The notes under the pieces are model-generated. The model was not told the DNA's origin, searched no databases, and saw nothing but the letters and a program-made list of their open reading frames with translations. From Lentimicrobiaceae bacterium (lineage in GTDB: Bacteria; Bacteroidota; Bacteroidia; Bacteroidales; Lentimicrobiaceae): DNA of 64,000 nucleotides. The stretch's first letter is position 1. The number at the start of each line of letters is the position of its first letter. The stretch spans positions 434,001-498,000 of the forward strand of contig JACJXH010000001.1 in the NCBI GenBank assembly GCA_020636745.1, in the 5' to 3' direction. Position numbers and translations under genes: made by a program. Below are positions 8,436-16,978 of this stretch, piece after piece.

Positions 8436-9638
8436 ATGAAAGTAATCGTTTTGAACTGCGGAAGTTCATCCATAAAATACCAGCTTTTTGATTTGCCTTC
8501 CCGTGAAGTGCTGGCTAAAGGCCTGGTCGATAAAATTGGCCTCAAAGGTTCACTAATTAAGCATTCACGCAACGATGGTGTTGAAGTAAAGCTCGAAGGT
8601 GAAATTCTTGACCATCAACTTGGAATAGAATATTTACTCGGCGTCCTTATCAGCGAAAAATACGGAAGTATCAAAAGTCTGGATGAAATTCAGGCTGTTG
8701 GACACCGTGTGGTGCATGCCGGTGAAAAGTTCAATGGTAGTGTTTATATTACGGATGATGTAATTAAAGCTCTCGAAGAATGTATTGATTTAGCACCTCT
8801 GCACAATCCGCCAAATCTTAAAGGAATTTATTCAATTACCAGGTTATTGCCCGAGGTGCCTCAGGTTGGCGTATTCGATACTGCTTTCCATCAGACAATG
8901 CCCGATTATGTTTATTTATACGGGATTCCATATTCTTTGTATGAAAAGCACAAAATCCGCCGCTATGGTTTCCATGGTTCCAGTCACAGGTATGTTTCTC
9001 AGCGCGCATGTGAAATACTTGGAAAAAATATTGAGGATCTGAAAATTATTACCTGCCACCTTGGCAATGGCGCTTCTATAGCCGCCATTCAAAATGGGAA
9101 ATCGCTCGATACTTCCATGGGTATGACCCCTATTGAAGGTTTGATGATGGGAACCCGTACCGGTGATTTGGATATCGGAGCTTTTATTCAGATTATCAAT
9201 AAAGAGGAAATAGATGTGCCTGTTGCCAATACCCTGGTGAACAAACATAGTGGTATGTTGGGCGTTTCCGGAGTATCTTCTGATATGCGTGATGTTGAAC
9301 TTGCTGCCGAAGAAGGTAACAAAAGAGCAAAGGTAACGCTTGAAATGTACTATTACCGGATAAGAAAGTATATCGGAGCATATGCTGCTGCCATGGGTGG
9401 TGTCGATTTAATTATCTTTACTGGCGGAGTTGGCGAAAACGATTCTGTTACCCGATATCTTACTACCAAGGATATGGAATTTATGGGCGTAATTTTTGAC
9501 CAGAATAAAAATCATGGCTTACGTGGTAAAGAAGCTGTGCTTACTGCTGATGATTCGCGGGTAAAGGTGATGGTTGTTCCAACCAATGAGGAACTTGTAA
9601 TTGCCCTTGATACCTATGATATTGTTACTTCTTTGTAA
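8436..9638 (+). CDS. ackA: Acetate kinase
   Basis: A 400-residue ASKHA-superfamily kinase starting VLNCGSSSIKYQLF, the phosphate-1 motif of acetate kinases. It also has VGHRVVHAGE, FDTAFHQTMP, RRYGFHGSSHRYVS, HLGNGAS, DTSMGMTPIEGLMMGTRTGD and FTGGVGEN. Length and motifs fit acetate rather than butyrate kinase (which is about 355 residues). It makes ATP and acetate from acetyl phosphate, completing the pathway begun by pta two genes upstream. It is followed by a strong hairpin terminator at 9654-9688. Confidence 0.95.
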   Translation: MKVIVLNCGSSSIKYQLFDLPSREVLAKGLVDKIGLKGSLIKHSRNDGVEVKLEGEILDHQLGIEYLLGVLISEKYGSIKSLDEIQAVGHRVVHAGEKFNGSVYITDDVIKALEECIDLAPLHNPPNLKGIYSITRLLPEVPQVGVFDTAFHQTMPDYVYLYGIPYSLYEKHKIRRYGFHGSSHRYVSQRACEILGKNIEDLKIITCHLGNGASIAAIQNGKSLDTSMGMTPIEGLMMGTRTGDLDIGAFIQIINKEEIDVPVANTLVNKHSGMLGVSGVSSDMRDVELAAEEGNKRAKVTLEMYYYRIRKYIGAYAAAMGGVDLIIFTGGVGENDSVTRYLTTKDMEFMGVIFDQNKNHGLRGKEAVLTADDSRVKVMVVPTNEELVIALDTYDIVTSL

Positions 9639-9653
9639 AACAATATATGAATA

Positions 9654-9688
9654 AAAAAAGGCAACCCATCGGGTTGCCTTTTTTTATT
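9654..9688. terminator. Bidirectional intrinsic terminator, ackA / yebC
   Basis: Perfect stem GGCAACCC/GGGTTGCC with a 3-nt loop, an A-tract on the left and a T-tract on the right. It lies between two converging genes and can end both transcripts. Confidence 0.9.
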
Positions 9689-9699
9689 TGTCAGATTTC

Positions 9700-10443
9700 T
9701 TAGTCTAATTCATCCATAAGCTCGTCGGTTAACTCAAGGTTGTGGAATACGTTGTTAACATCATCGTCTTCCTCAAATAAATCAATAAGCCGCATTATTT
9801 TTTTTGCTGCTTCCTTATCAACCTTGACTGTGTTACGGGGCAGGCGCTGTAGCTCTGCATTTTCCGGCTCAATTTTTAATTCTTCAAGTTTTTTTATCAT
9901 GGCGCCAAAATCTTCCATGGCTGTAGTAACTGTAATCGTTTCGTCTTCCAGCTGTATGTCTTCTGCTCCGGCATCAATAAGCTCCATTTCGAGCTCATCC
10001 ATATCAATTTCTCCTTTAGGGATGGTAAAAATGCCTTTGCGGTCAAACAGGAATCCAAGTGAACCATTGGTGCCAAGGCTGCCCCCGAATTTATTGAAGT
10101 AAGAGCGAACATTGGAAACGGTTCGCTGGACATTGTCAGTGGTACATTCAATAAATACAGCTACTCCATTTGGTGCATAACCTTCATAGGTGGTTTCGGT
10201 ATAATTGGCACCATCCTTGTCTGAACCTTTGTTAATGGCTCTGGTAATATTATCTTTAGGCATACTGGCACCCTTGGCGTTGGCAATTGCCAACCTGAGT
10301 CTGGGGTTTCCATCCGGGTCAGGGCCACTTTCTTTAACAGCTACTGTTATTTCTTTGATGATTCTGGAGAATATTTTTGAACGCTTTGCGTCCAGAGCGC
10401 CTTTCTTGCGTTTAATGGTTGACCACTTATTATGTCCCGACAT
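9700..10443 (-). CDS. YebC/PmpR family regulatory protein
   Basis: A 247-residue protein with the family's canonical start MSGHNKWSTIKRKKGALDAKR, then FSRIIKEI, NPRLRLAIANAKGASMPKDNI, YEGYAPNGVA and NVRSYFNKFGGSLGTNGS. YebC-family members are described as DNA-binding regulators, and some also act in translation of proline-rich stretches. The acidic C terminus is typical. It is a single gene, convergent with ackA and separated from the GIN-domain gene by a terminator. Confidence 0.92.
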   Translation of the reverse strand: MSGHNKWSTIKRKKGALDAKRSKIFSRIIKEITVAVKESGPDPDGNPRLRLAIANAKGASMPKDNITRAINKGSDKDGANYTETTYEGYAPNGVAVFIECTTDNVQRTVSNVRSYFNKFGGSLGTNGSLGFLFDRKGIFTIPKGEIDMDELEMELIDAGAEDIQLEDETITVTTAMEDFGAMIKKLEELKIEPENAELQRLPRNTVKVDKEAAKKIMRLIDLFEEDDDVNNVFHNLELTDELMDELD

Positions 10444-10548
10444 ATATTTTTGTTTTTTTGTTTTTGCTTCATTATCTGATGTCTGGCAAACTCACATCCA
10501 ACATATCATCAGATTTTCGTGGTAAAATTACTAAAATTTTTAGAAACG

Positions 10549-10577
10549 AAAAATGCTGCCGTTTTTTGGCGGCAGCA
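10549..10577 (-). terminator. Intrinsic terminator after GIN-domain gene
   Basis: On the minus strand, AATGCTGCCG and CGGCAGCATT form a 10-bp stem followed by TTTTT. It lies just downstream of the stop at 10601. Confidence 0.8.
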
Positions 10578-10600
10578 TTGGCAGAAACAACAACGGCATA

Positions 10601-12154
10601 TTACCAGCTTGCGAGGGTAATTCCCACTGCAAAAGGATAAAGTTCAGGGCCGCGGTTATCTTTAAATAAGGTGCTGAGCGAATAGTTGGCAAATAAATTT
10701 ATTTTACCCCATCCAATTCTGCCCATTAACTCAAATTTAAAAGGATTGGTGTCATATCCTTTATTGTCATGGTTTTTGTCCTTTTCTTTACTTCCGTCGT
10801 CGTAAACCATTTTTGTGTGTGAACCAATACGTAACCCGGTTAATAATCCACCCCCAATGTGAAAGCTGTTTTTCTTTGAAAACCTGTTTGTCTGGTATTC
10901 AAGAAGTATGGGCAGGGTCAGGTAGTTAACAACCAGTTTGCTTTTTAAATAATTGGTTCCCTCTGCATTCATATTTATGCCGTCAATTAATCCGGCTTCG
11001 TTTCTGACAATGGCTACATTGTTCTCAAATCGATAGTTGTTCCATTCAAATCCGAGCCCTGTTGTAAGGCCAAAGTTATTGCTGATAAGATTAAAATTTT
11101 GTTCAAAAAAGTTGATTGAAACGTTAATGGATTTTTCCATACGAAGGTCAAGAAATTCATAGCCTGCAGGCATATCGAACTTCATGTCTTTATTCACATA
11201 TCCGTTAATTCCCATGTCAAAACCACCCCAATGACCGTCAAATCTTTCATTTCTGTGGCGTTTAAATCCTACATTCCCATCTTCATCAATCTCCAGTTCA
11301 TTGCCTCCGATTTTTACTTTTGTCGGGTTTCCTTCAACTACTTCAACCTTGAGGTTGCCAATATTTACGAGTGTTGAATCTCCTGCTTCAGAAGTTATAA
11401 CCAGACCTTCTAATTGGTCAGTATTCACTGTTTCCGGATTGTCGAGCTGTAGATTGTAGTTTCCGGTCTTGGTTATCCTTTTAACCTGTCCGTTGTCAAT
11501 ATATGACATGGCACCGGCTCCGCTTACCTCGGCATTCAGGCTGCTGCTGGCATACACCTGTGCTTTAGCTGCTCCACTTACTTCAGCAGTTGTGGAAATG
11601 GTGCTGAGTTTGTAGGCGTCGAGCTTTGCTGCACCTGATACACTTGTCGTGTGTTCAGCTGCTTTGCCCGATATAATGGCTCTGGCTGCGCCGCTAATGT
11701 CGCTTTTAAGTACTTGCGATTCAATTTCTATGGTGGTTTTTGATGCGCCGCTGGCATCAAGGCTCAGGTTTGAAAAGTTCAGATTTCCTGTCGATTCAAT
11801 TTTTGCCGCGCCACTGATTTCTATATCTTTTAAATCAGGCACTGTGATATAAACTTTGAGAGCACTCGGGTTGTTTAGCCCGCTCGAGGTAATTTCCAGT
11901 TTGTCGTTGTTAACTTCAGTTATAACTTTATCAATGTAGTTATCATCTGTTTCAACAGTGACTATGGTCGGGCTCCCCTGGTTCAGCTTTACATAAAAAG
12001 CGCTGCCAACTTCAATAGCGGTGAAGTTTGGAAGTGTTCTGTCCTGTTTTACGATGTTTCCGCTGCCTTTAGATTGTGCGTAGCCGGCGTTGAATGAAAC
12101 AAGGAAGCAAATCGCTATAGCGGCTAGCTTCAGAGATGTGGCAGTTGTTTTCAT
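10601..12154 (-). CDS. GIN (DUF2807) auto-transporter adhesin-like domain fused to an outer-membrane beta-barrel
   Basis: About 517 residues from the ATG at 12154. A frame extends 18 codons further upstream, but the signal peptide (KLAAIAICFLVSFNAGYAQ) begins at this ATG. Residues ~40-250 form a right-handed beta-helix-like GIN domain with repeated S-G-A-A-K turns (ISGAAKI, VSGAAKL, VSGAAKAQ). The last ~190 residues look like a PorT-type outer-membrane beta-barrel with alternating aromatic strands, ending in ITLASW. It is likely a surface or outer-membrane protein of unknown function. It follows an anti-sigma-like gene and an ECF sigma factor on the same strand, so it may be a target or sensor of that system. 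Confidence 0.8.
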   Translation of the reverse strand: MKTTATSLKLAAIAICFLVSFNAGYAQSKGSGNIVKQDRTLPNFTAIEVGSAFYVKLNQGSPTIVTVETDDNYIDKVITEVNNDKLEITSSGLNNPSALKVYITVPDLKDIEISGAAKIESTGNLNFSNLSLDASGASKTTIEIESQVLKSDISGAARAIISGKAAEHTTSVSGAAKLDAYKLSTISTTAEVSGAAKAQVYASSSLNAEVSGAGAMSYIDNGQVKRITKTGNYNLQLDNPETVNTDQLEGLVITSEAGDSTLVNIGNLKVEVVEGNPTKVKIGGNELEIDEDGNVGFKRHRNERFDGHWGGFDMGINGYVNKDMKFDMPAGYEFLDLRMEKSINVSINFFEQNFNLISNNFGLTTGLGFEWNNYRFENNVAIVRNEAGLIDGINMNAEGTNYLKSKLVVNYLTLPILLEYQTNRFSKKNSFHIGGGLLTGLRIGSHTKMVYDDGSKEKDKNHDNKGYDTNPFKFELMGRIGWGKINLFANYSLSTLFKDNRGPELYPFAVGITLASW

Positions 12155-12429
12155 AATATTAAGGATTAGTTTTGTTTTGTTGTTTTGCTTTTTCTTTGTG
12201 ACGGGCAACTGTATGAGTTTGTTACAGAAGTTATCTTTTTTTTTGCTGTTGATGACTCAAAATGGGGAAAGGGAGGGTGATGGTCTTAAGTTTAACTTAA
12301 AAGTGTGTAAATGAAGCTGATGGAAAAGTTTAATTACATGCTCAACCAATTCGGTTGTAACAATGAACTTGTCTGATACAGTCAGGATGAAAGTATAGGA
12401 ATGAATGGATTGATAGCAGAAAGGGCTAG

Positions 12430-13587
12430 CTAATTGTTTCTTCTTCTTAAAGAGTAATTTTTGCCACCTTCTGAAAGCCTGATATTACTGACTTCGCCAT
12501 TTGTATTAACATCTCTCTGGAGTTTGAGGTCGTTATCAGTGAGCATATTTATTCCACTAATTCCAATATCTGCCAGAAGCCAGCCATTTAAATTTTCAGG
12601 AATTTGCGATGCAATTTGAGCACCGGAGCTCAACAAACTATTGGCTCTTCTGCCCGCCTTGAATCTGGTCAGTATTTCCGGCTGATTGTCATTAACGTCA
12701 TCGGATTCTCTGGTCTCAAGTCCTGCTAACATTATTTCCTGCGAAAGTCTGATATCTTCATAAAGATCAGAATAAAAATTGCGTTGCTGACTTTCTGGTG
12801 TAGGGCTTGATACATTGATGAAATGTTTTTGAGGAAGCGGGCTGAGGTTCTCTTCAATAGGTTTATTGCCGGCATTTGCCTTAACGGTTTCTTTTATTAT
12901 TGTTTTTTGGCGAACAACTCCGTGGGGCTTTGGTGCATTTTCTAATATATCAGCCTGTTTTGCTGATGGCAATATTTCATTTTCCTTTTCTGAATTTTCA
13001 ATACGGGCAGTAGCCTTTATTGTTGGTTGTTCAATTCCGCCAATGGTATCTTGAAGTGATTTATCTGACTCGGGTGAAATTCTCAAGTAAATAGAAATAA
13101 GAATCAGGATTGAAGCAGCAGCAGCACCATAATAGAATATGTTGCGCCATGCAGCAATCACCTTTCTTTTCAATTCAGCTTTGGCAGGATAGTAAATTTC
13201 CTTGTTAGGCCTGAGGCGGGCTGCTTTGTATAAATTAAATTCATGGCGTAGCTCAGCATGTTGATTTAAAAATTGTTCAACAGCGACAGTCCCTTTTTCA
13301 GATAAGTCGCCTTCATGGGCAGCGATGAAATAATGTTCGTAATTGCCGGTATTTAAATGAATAGCATCATTATCGGCGGGTTGTTTTAATGCTTCGGCAA
13401 ATTCAAAGGTTAAACGGGCTTCAGGCTCAAGTGTAAAGAGCCCTATTTCAGCAGCTTCTTCTTTTAAATCGGGATTTTGCTCAAAAAAAAGCAGTAGCTC
13501 TGCCACCTCCACTGTGTCAAGCTTACCATCGAGGTAGTCAATGATGAATTCTTCGTAATTCTGAAGACTAATTCCTTTGTTTTTCAT
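12430..13587 (-). CDS. Anti-sigma-factor-like single-pass membrane protein
   Basis: A 385-residue protein with one transmembrane helix at about residues 150-168, a cytoplasmic N terminus and a long low-complexity outer region. The N terminus appears to contain a duplicated helical motif: residues 11-48 and 83-118 share a G-D/K-L...F..x.P/A-x-L pattern. The gene begins 23 bp after the ECF sigma stop, the standard position of a membrane anti-sigma factor, but I do not see a FecR or zinc-binding ZAS motif. An AAGGAG lies 12 bases before the ATG. The function is inferred from topology and position only. Confidence 0.6.
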   Translation of the reverse strand: MKNKGISLQNYEEFIIDYLDGKLDTVEVAELLLFFEQNPDLKEEAAEIGLFTLEPEARLTFEFAEALKQPADNDAIHLNTGNYEHYFIAAHEGDLSEKGTVAVEQFLNQHAELRHEFNLYKAARLRPNKEIYYPAKAELKRKVIAAWRNIFYYGAAAASILILISIYLRISPESDKSLQDTIGGIEQPTIKATARIENSEKENEILPSAKQADILENAPKPHGVVRQKTIIKETVKANAGNKPIEENLSPLPQKHFINVSSPTPESQQRNFYSDLYEDIRLSQEIMLAGLETRESDDVNDNQPEILTRFKAGRRANSLLSSGAQIASQIPENLNGWLLADIGISGINMLTDNDLKLQRDVNTNGEVSNIRLSEGGKNYSLRRRNN

Positions 13588-13610
13588 GGCATCTCTCTCC
13601 TTATGCCTTG

Positions 13611-14096
13611 TTAAATTACCCGGTCGGGGCTTCCAATGTAGTTTTTAAGACTCACTCGTGCACGATAAATATAAACTTTTACCTGCGATTCATTTAATCC
13701 GGTAATTTGTCCGATTTCTTCATATGTGTAACCTTCATAATCACGCAGGGTAATTACCGCTTTTTGCATTTCAGGCAAAGTTTCCAGGGCAAGGTTCAGC
13801 ACTTCCTGAAGATCGGAGTAACTGTTGTGCACAGAAAGTCGGTTTTCATGCTCTTCTTCTAACCTTGACATCCTTTTTTCGCGTCTGATTTCATCAATCA
13901 TGGTGTGATAAGCTGTGGTGAACAGATATGATTTGGCTTTTACGTAAGAAATTTCTCCTGATTTTTCCCACATCTTTGAAAAAGAGTCCTGTACTACATC
14001 GCGCGCACGCTCCTGATTCCCAATGTTTTTGAGAATAAATCTGTATACGCCATCCGCGTACCTGCTTACACATTCATTGTATTCCGCTGTTGTCAT
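13611..14096 (-). CDS. ECF-type RNA polymerase sigma factor
   Basis: A 161-residue sigma-70 family protein with only regions 2 and 4. Region 2 contains DGVYRFILKNIGNQERARDVVQDSF and then KAKSYLFTTAYHTMIDEIRR. Region 4 contains LPEMQKAVITLRDYEGYTYEEI and a helix-turn-helix GLNESQVKVYIYRAR. It directs RNA polymerase to a small regulon. It is first in a minus-strand run with the anti-sigma-like and GIN/barrel genes; control is probably by the membrane protein encoded next. Confidence 0.92.
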   Translation of the reverse strand: MTTAEYNECVSRYADGVYRFILKNIGNQERARDVVQDSFSKMWEKSGEISYVKAKSYLFTTAYHTMIDEIRREKRMSRLEEEHENRLSVHNSYSDLQEVLNLALETLPEMQKAVITLRDYEGYTYEEIGQITGLNESQVKVYIYRARVSLKNYIGSPDRVI

Positions 14097-14262
14097 CTGC
14101 CCTGATTGGTTCAGTCGGTTGCTTATATGACAATTTACTGGCTGAAATGTTACAAGATTAATAATTATTTTTCATTGCCTGTGAATTTTCAATTCATTCT
14201 GTTTCTTTAAATAATTAACTTTGTTATTATTTTGATACTTTTCTGACTAACTGATAAATAAT

Positions 14263-15807
14263 ATGATGCCTCGTGAAACATCTAATGACTTGCTAATGAA
14301 TGGTGTAGCTTATTCTAATGTTGCTGAGAAGGTGTATACTGATGAATCCGTTTTTTCATATGTATGCAATCGTAAAGGACAAATGAGCTCCTTTATGTTT
14401 AATGGCAAACGATTATCAGATACGGGTAACTTGAAAAATGACGGCCTCCCTGCATTTTGGCTTAAAGCCCTTGAAGTTTTTTTGGACGGAAAAAGCGTAC
14501 AAGATCTGGAACTGATCAATAGTGATGCACCTGTTGAATGGACATCTGAAGTTTTTTTTCAGGGAGAAGTTTTTCGGTTTAACATAAGTAAACTTCCGAT
14601 TGATATTGGCAACGGAGACAAGATTTTACTGACAACCATAAAAAACAGTGCTACAACACAAGCGCATTCGGATGAAGTGGCTATCAGAAGAATGTTGTTT
14701 AACCTGGTGGCTGATAATATGTCTGATGTGTTTTGTGTTTTTGATTTAAACGGGAAACCAATTTTCATAAGCTCTTCTATCGAAAAACTAACCGGATATA
14801 CATCGGCCGAACTGTTTCAAATGCCTATGGCTGAAGTACTCAGGCCGGTTTCATACGGGGTTCTTAAATCTGTTTGGGATAAATTTACCGGTATTGTCGA
14901 AAAATCTGAGATTAAAAGAGAAGCTTTAAAGTCTGAATTGTTTGAACTCGAGTTTGAAAGAAAGGATAAAATATTATGCTGGGCAGAGGTTTCTGCTGCT
15001 TTATTTTGTGACGAACACGGAAAGACGCGTGGTATTCATTGTCTTATCAGGGATATAACAGAACGCAAAGAAGAGCAGGAAACCATGCACCATACTTTGC
15101 AGCACGAAATAGAGCTAAGTATGGTAAAGTCTAAATATATTTCTACCATTTCGCATGAATTCAGAACGCCCTTGTCAATTATCTACAGTAATCTTCAATT
15201 GCTAGAAAACCATCGTTTTCAGCTTGATGAGGAAACCATTGGTGATGCTTTTGAATTGAGCCGCATGGCTGTGAAGTCCTTGCTCAGAGTGCTTGATAAA
15301 GTTACTGTAATTGATGCTGTTAATAAAAATAAACTCGAATTTAAACCTTCATCTGTCAATTTGCCGGATGTGTGTCATCGGATTGTTAAAGATTTGAATG
15401 AAATGGAAATGTATCCCGACAGGATAGAGCTTATGATTGATGCAATTCCTGATGAAGTGTGGATTGATGAGAGTTTGTTTAACCATATTTTCATAAACCT
15501 TCTTCATAATGCACTTAACTTTTCGGATAAGAAGAAGAAAATTCAGTTTAAGGTAAGTCTAATTGACAGCCGGGAAGCTTTGTTTGTTATTTCAGATAAT
15601 GGAATTGGAATTCCTGAAGAAGAGTTCGGTTATATTTTTGAACCTTTTTACCGCGCAAGTAATTCTCGCAATGCACGGGGCTCAGGATTAGGACTGGCAG
15701 TTGTCTCTGATTGTCTGCGACTTCACAATGGCAAAATCAGTTTTGAAAGTAAAGTTGGTGAAGGTTCAGTTTTTAAAGTAATTTTGCCAATTATACCAGA
15801 AGGCTAA
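14263..15807 (+). CDS. PAS-domain sensor histidine kinase
   Basis: 514 residues with no signal peptide or membrane segment, so probably cytoplasmic. An N-terminal PAS-like region (~1-130) is followed by a clear PAS domain with PAC at about 145-275 (FDLNGKPIFISSSIEKLTGY). The HisKA phospho-acceptor is in SHEFRTPLS (His298). The HATPase domain contains HNALNFSDK (N-box), DNGIGIPEEE and GSGLGLAV. It autophosphorylates and presumably passes phosphate to the regulator encoded 28 bp downstream. ATG-ATG at the start leaves a one-codon ambiguity. Confidence 0.9.
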   Translation: MMPRETSNDLLMNGVAYSNVAEKVYTDESVFSYVCNRKGQMSSFMFNGKRLSDTGNLKNDGLPAFWLKALEVFLDGKSVQDLELINSDAPVEWTSEVFFQGEVFRFNISKLPIDIGNGDKILLTTIKNSATTQAHSDEVAIRRMLFNLVADNMSDVFCVFDLNGKPIFISSSIEKLTGYTSAELFQMPMAEVLRPVSYGVLKSVWDKFTGIVEKSEIKREALKSELFELEFERKDKILCWAEVSAALFCDEHGKTRGIHCLIRDITERKEEQETMHHTLQHEIELSMVKSKYISTISHEFRTPLSIIYSNLQLLENHRFQLDEETIGDAFELSRMAVKSLLRVLDKVTVIDAVNKNKLEFKPSSVNLPDVCHRIVKDLNEMEMYPDRIELMIDAIPDEVWIDESLFNHIFINLLHNALNFSDKKKKIQFKVSLIDSREALFVISDNGIGIPEEEFGYIFEPFYRASNSRNARGSGLGLAVVSDCLRLHNGKISFESKVGEGSVFKVILPIIPEG

Positions 15808-15835
15808 CTTAAATTTAGTATATAAAAGTTGATAT

Positions 15836-16957
15836 ATGAACGGTGAAACCAGTAATATTAAAATTTTACTTGTAGAGGATGATAAAGCTCTGGCAATAAC
15901 TATATCCAACTTGCTCAGGGTGAAAGGATATGAGGTGACTCATGCCGGCGATGGAGCAGCTGGTATTCAAAAAGCATTTGCTCTTTTGCCCGATTTAATT
16001 CTTTGTGATATTTCTATGAATGAAATTAGTGGCTACGATGTTTTTAATGTATTGAAAGAGAGTTCGGCTACAGCAATGATTCCTTTTGTTTTTCTAACAG
16101 CCAAGTCTGATTTAAAGGAAATCAGGTTTGGCATGCAGTTAGGCGCCGACGATTATATAGTAAAACCTTTTGAATACGATGAATTGTTAACCTCAATTGC
16201 CACCCGGCTCAATAAAGCTGAAGCTCATCGCAAGGCAAACGAAGAAAAATTTATTGCCTTGTCGATGATTTCGCCATATGGGATTTACATTTATCAGGGA
16301 GATAAATTTATTGAAACCAATCCCAGCCTTTCGTCTGTAATTGGCTATTCGCGCGAAGAGTTGCTTGGAATGGGTTTTAGCGATATCATTGTTGAACAGG
16401 ACAGGGCCGCTGCTATTGATAAAATTACAAGATGTCAGCGGGGATTTGAGAAAGAAATTCATATCAAGTTTAAAGTAAGACATAAAGACGGGCACATTAT
16501 AAATATTGAACTATACGGAATTGAAGGATTAAAGGTAAAAGGGCGCTCCAGTTTATTGGGAGTTTTTAATGTTCTAAAGCCTGATGTTCAGGAAAAGAAA
16601 GGGCTGGAGAGCTTAAGTCTTAAAGATATTGAAGAGTTTGAAAAGGCTGTTGACCTGATTTCAGGAAACCGTAGCTATGTTTCTACCGAGCTGATTAACC
16701 GGCTGATTGCTGTATTCAAGGATAATGAAACAATCAAGGAAAAAAGCACAGAAGATGTTATTTGTTTCTCAAACAGAGAACTTGAAGTGCTGGGCCTTGT
16801 TTGTAAGGGGTTGTCAACCAAAGAAATAGCTGATAATTTGTTTATCAGCAGCCGCACTGTTGAAAAACACAGGGCAAATCTGATGACCAAAACAGAAGCA
16901 AAAAATATTATAGAAGTAATAATCTATGCTGTTAAGCATAAGCTAATCGACATATAA
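15836..16957 (+). CDS. Response regulator: receiver - PAS - LuxR-type helix-turn-helix
   Basis: A 373-residue regulator. The receiver domain (~8-125) has acidic ED at 15-16, phospho-acceptor Asp58 in LCDIS, and Lys110 in VKPFE. A PAS domain (~135-260) follows. The C-terminal LuxR/NarL domain contains FSNRELEVLGLVCKGLSTKEIADNLFISSRTVEKHRANLM, split here only for description. The presence of PAS between receiver and DNA-binding domain is less common and suggests a second input. It is paired with the kinase just upstream. Confidence 0.9.
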   Translation: MNGETSNIKILLVEDDKALAITISNLLRVKGYEVTHAGDGAAGIQKAFALLPDLILCDISMNEISGYDVFNVLKESSATAMIPFVFLTAKSDLKEIRFGMQLGADDYIVKPFEYDELLTSIATRLNKAEAHRKANEEKFIALSMISPYGIYIYQGDKFIETNPSLSSVIGYSREELLGMGFSDIIVEQDRAAAIDKITRCQRGFEKEIHIKFKVRHKDGHIINIELYGIEGLKVKGRSSLLGVFNVLKPDVQEKKGLESLSLKDIEEFEKAVDLISGNRSYVSTELINRLIAVFKDNETIKEKSTEDVICFSNRELEVLGLVCKGLSTKEIADNLFISSRTVEKHRANLMTKTEAKNIIEVIIYAVKHKLIDI

Positions 16958-16978
16958 CAAAACAGGTGCAGGGTTGTA

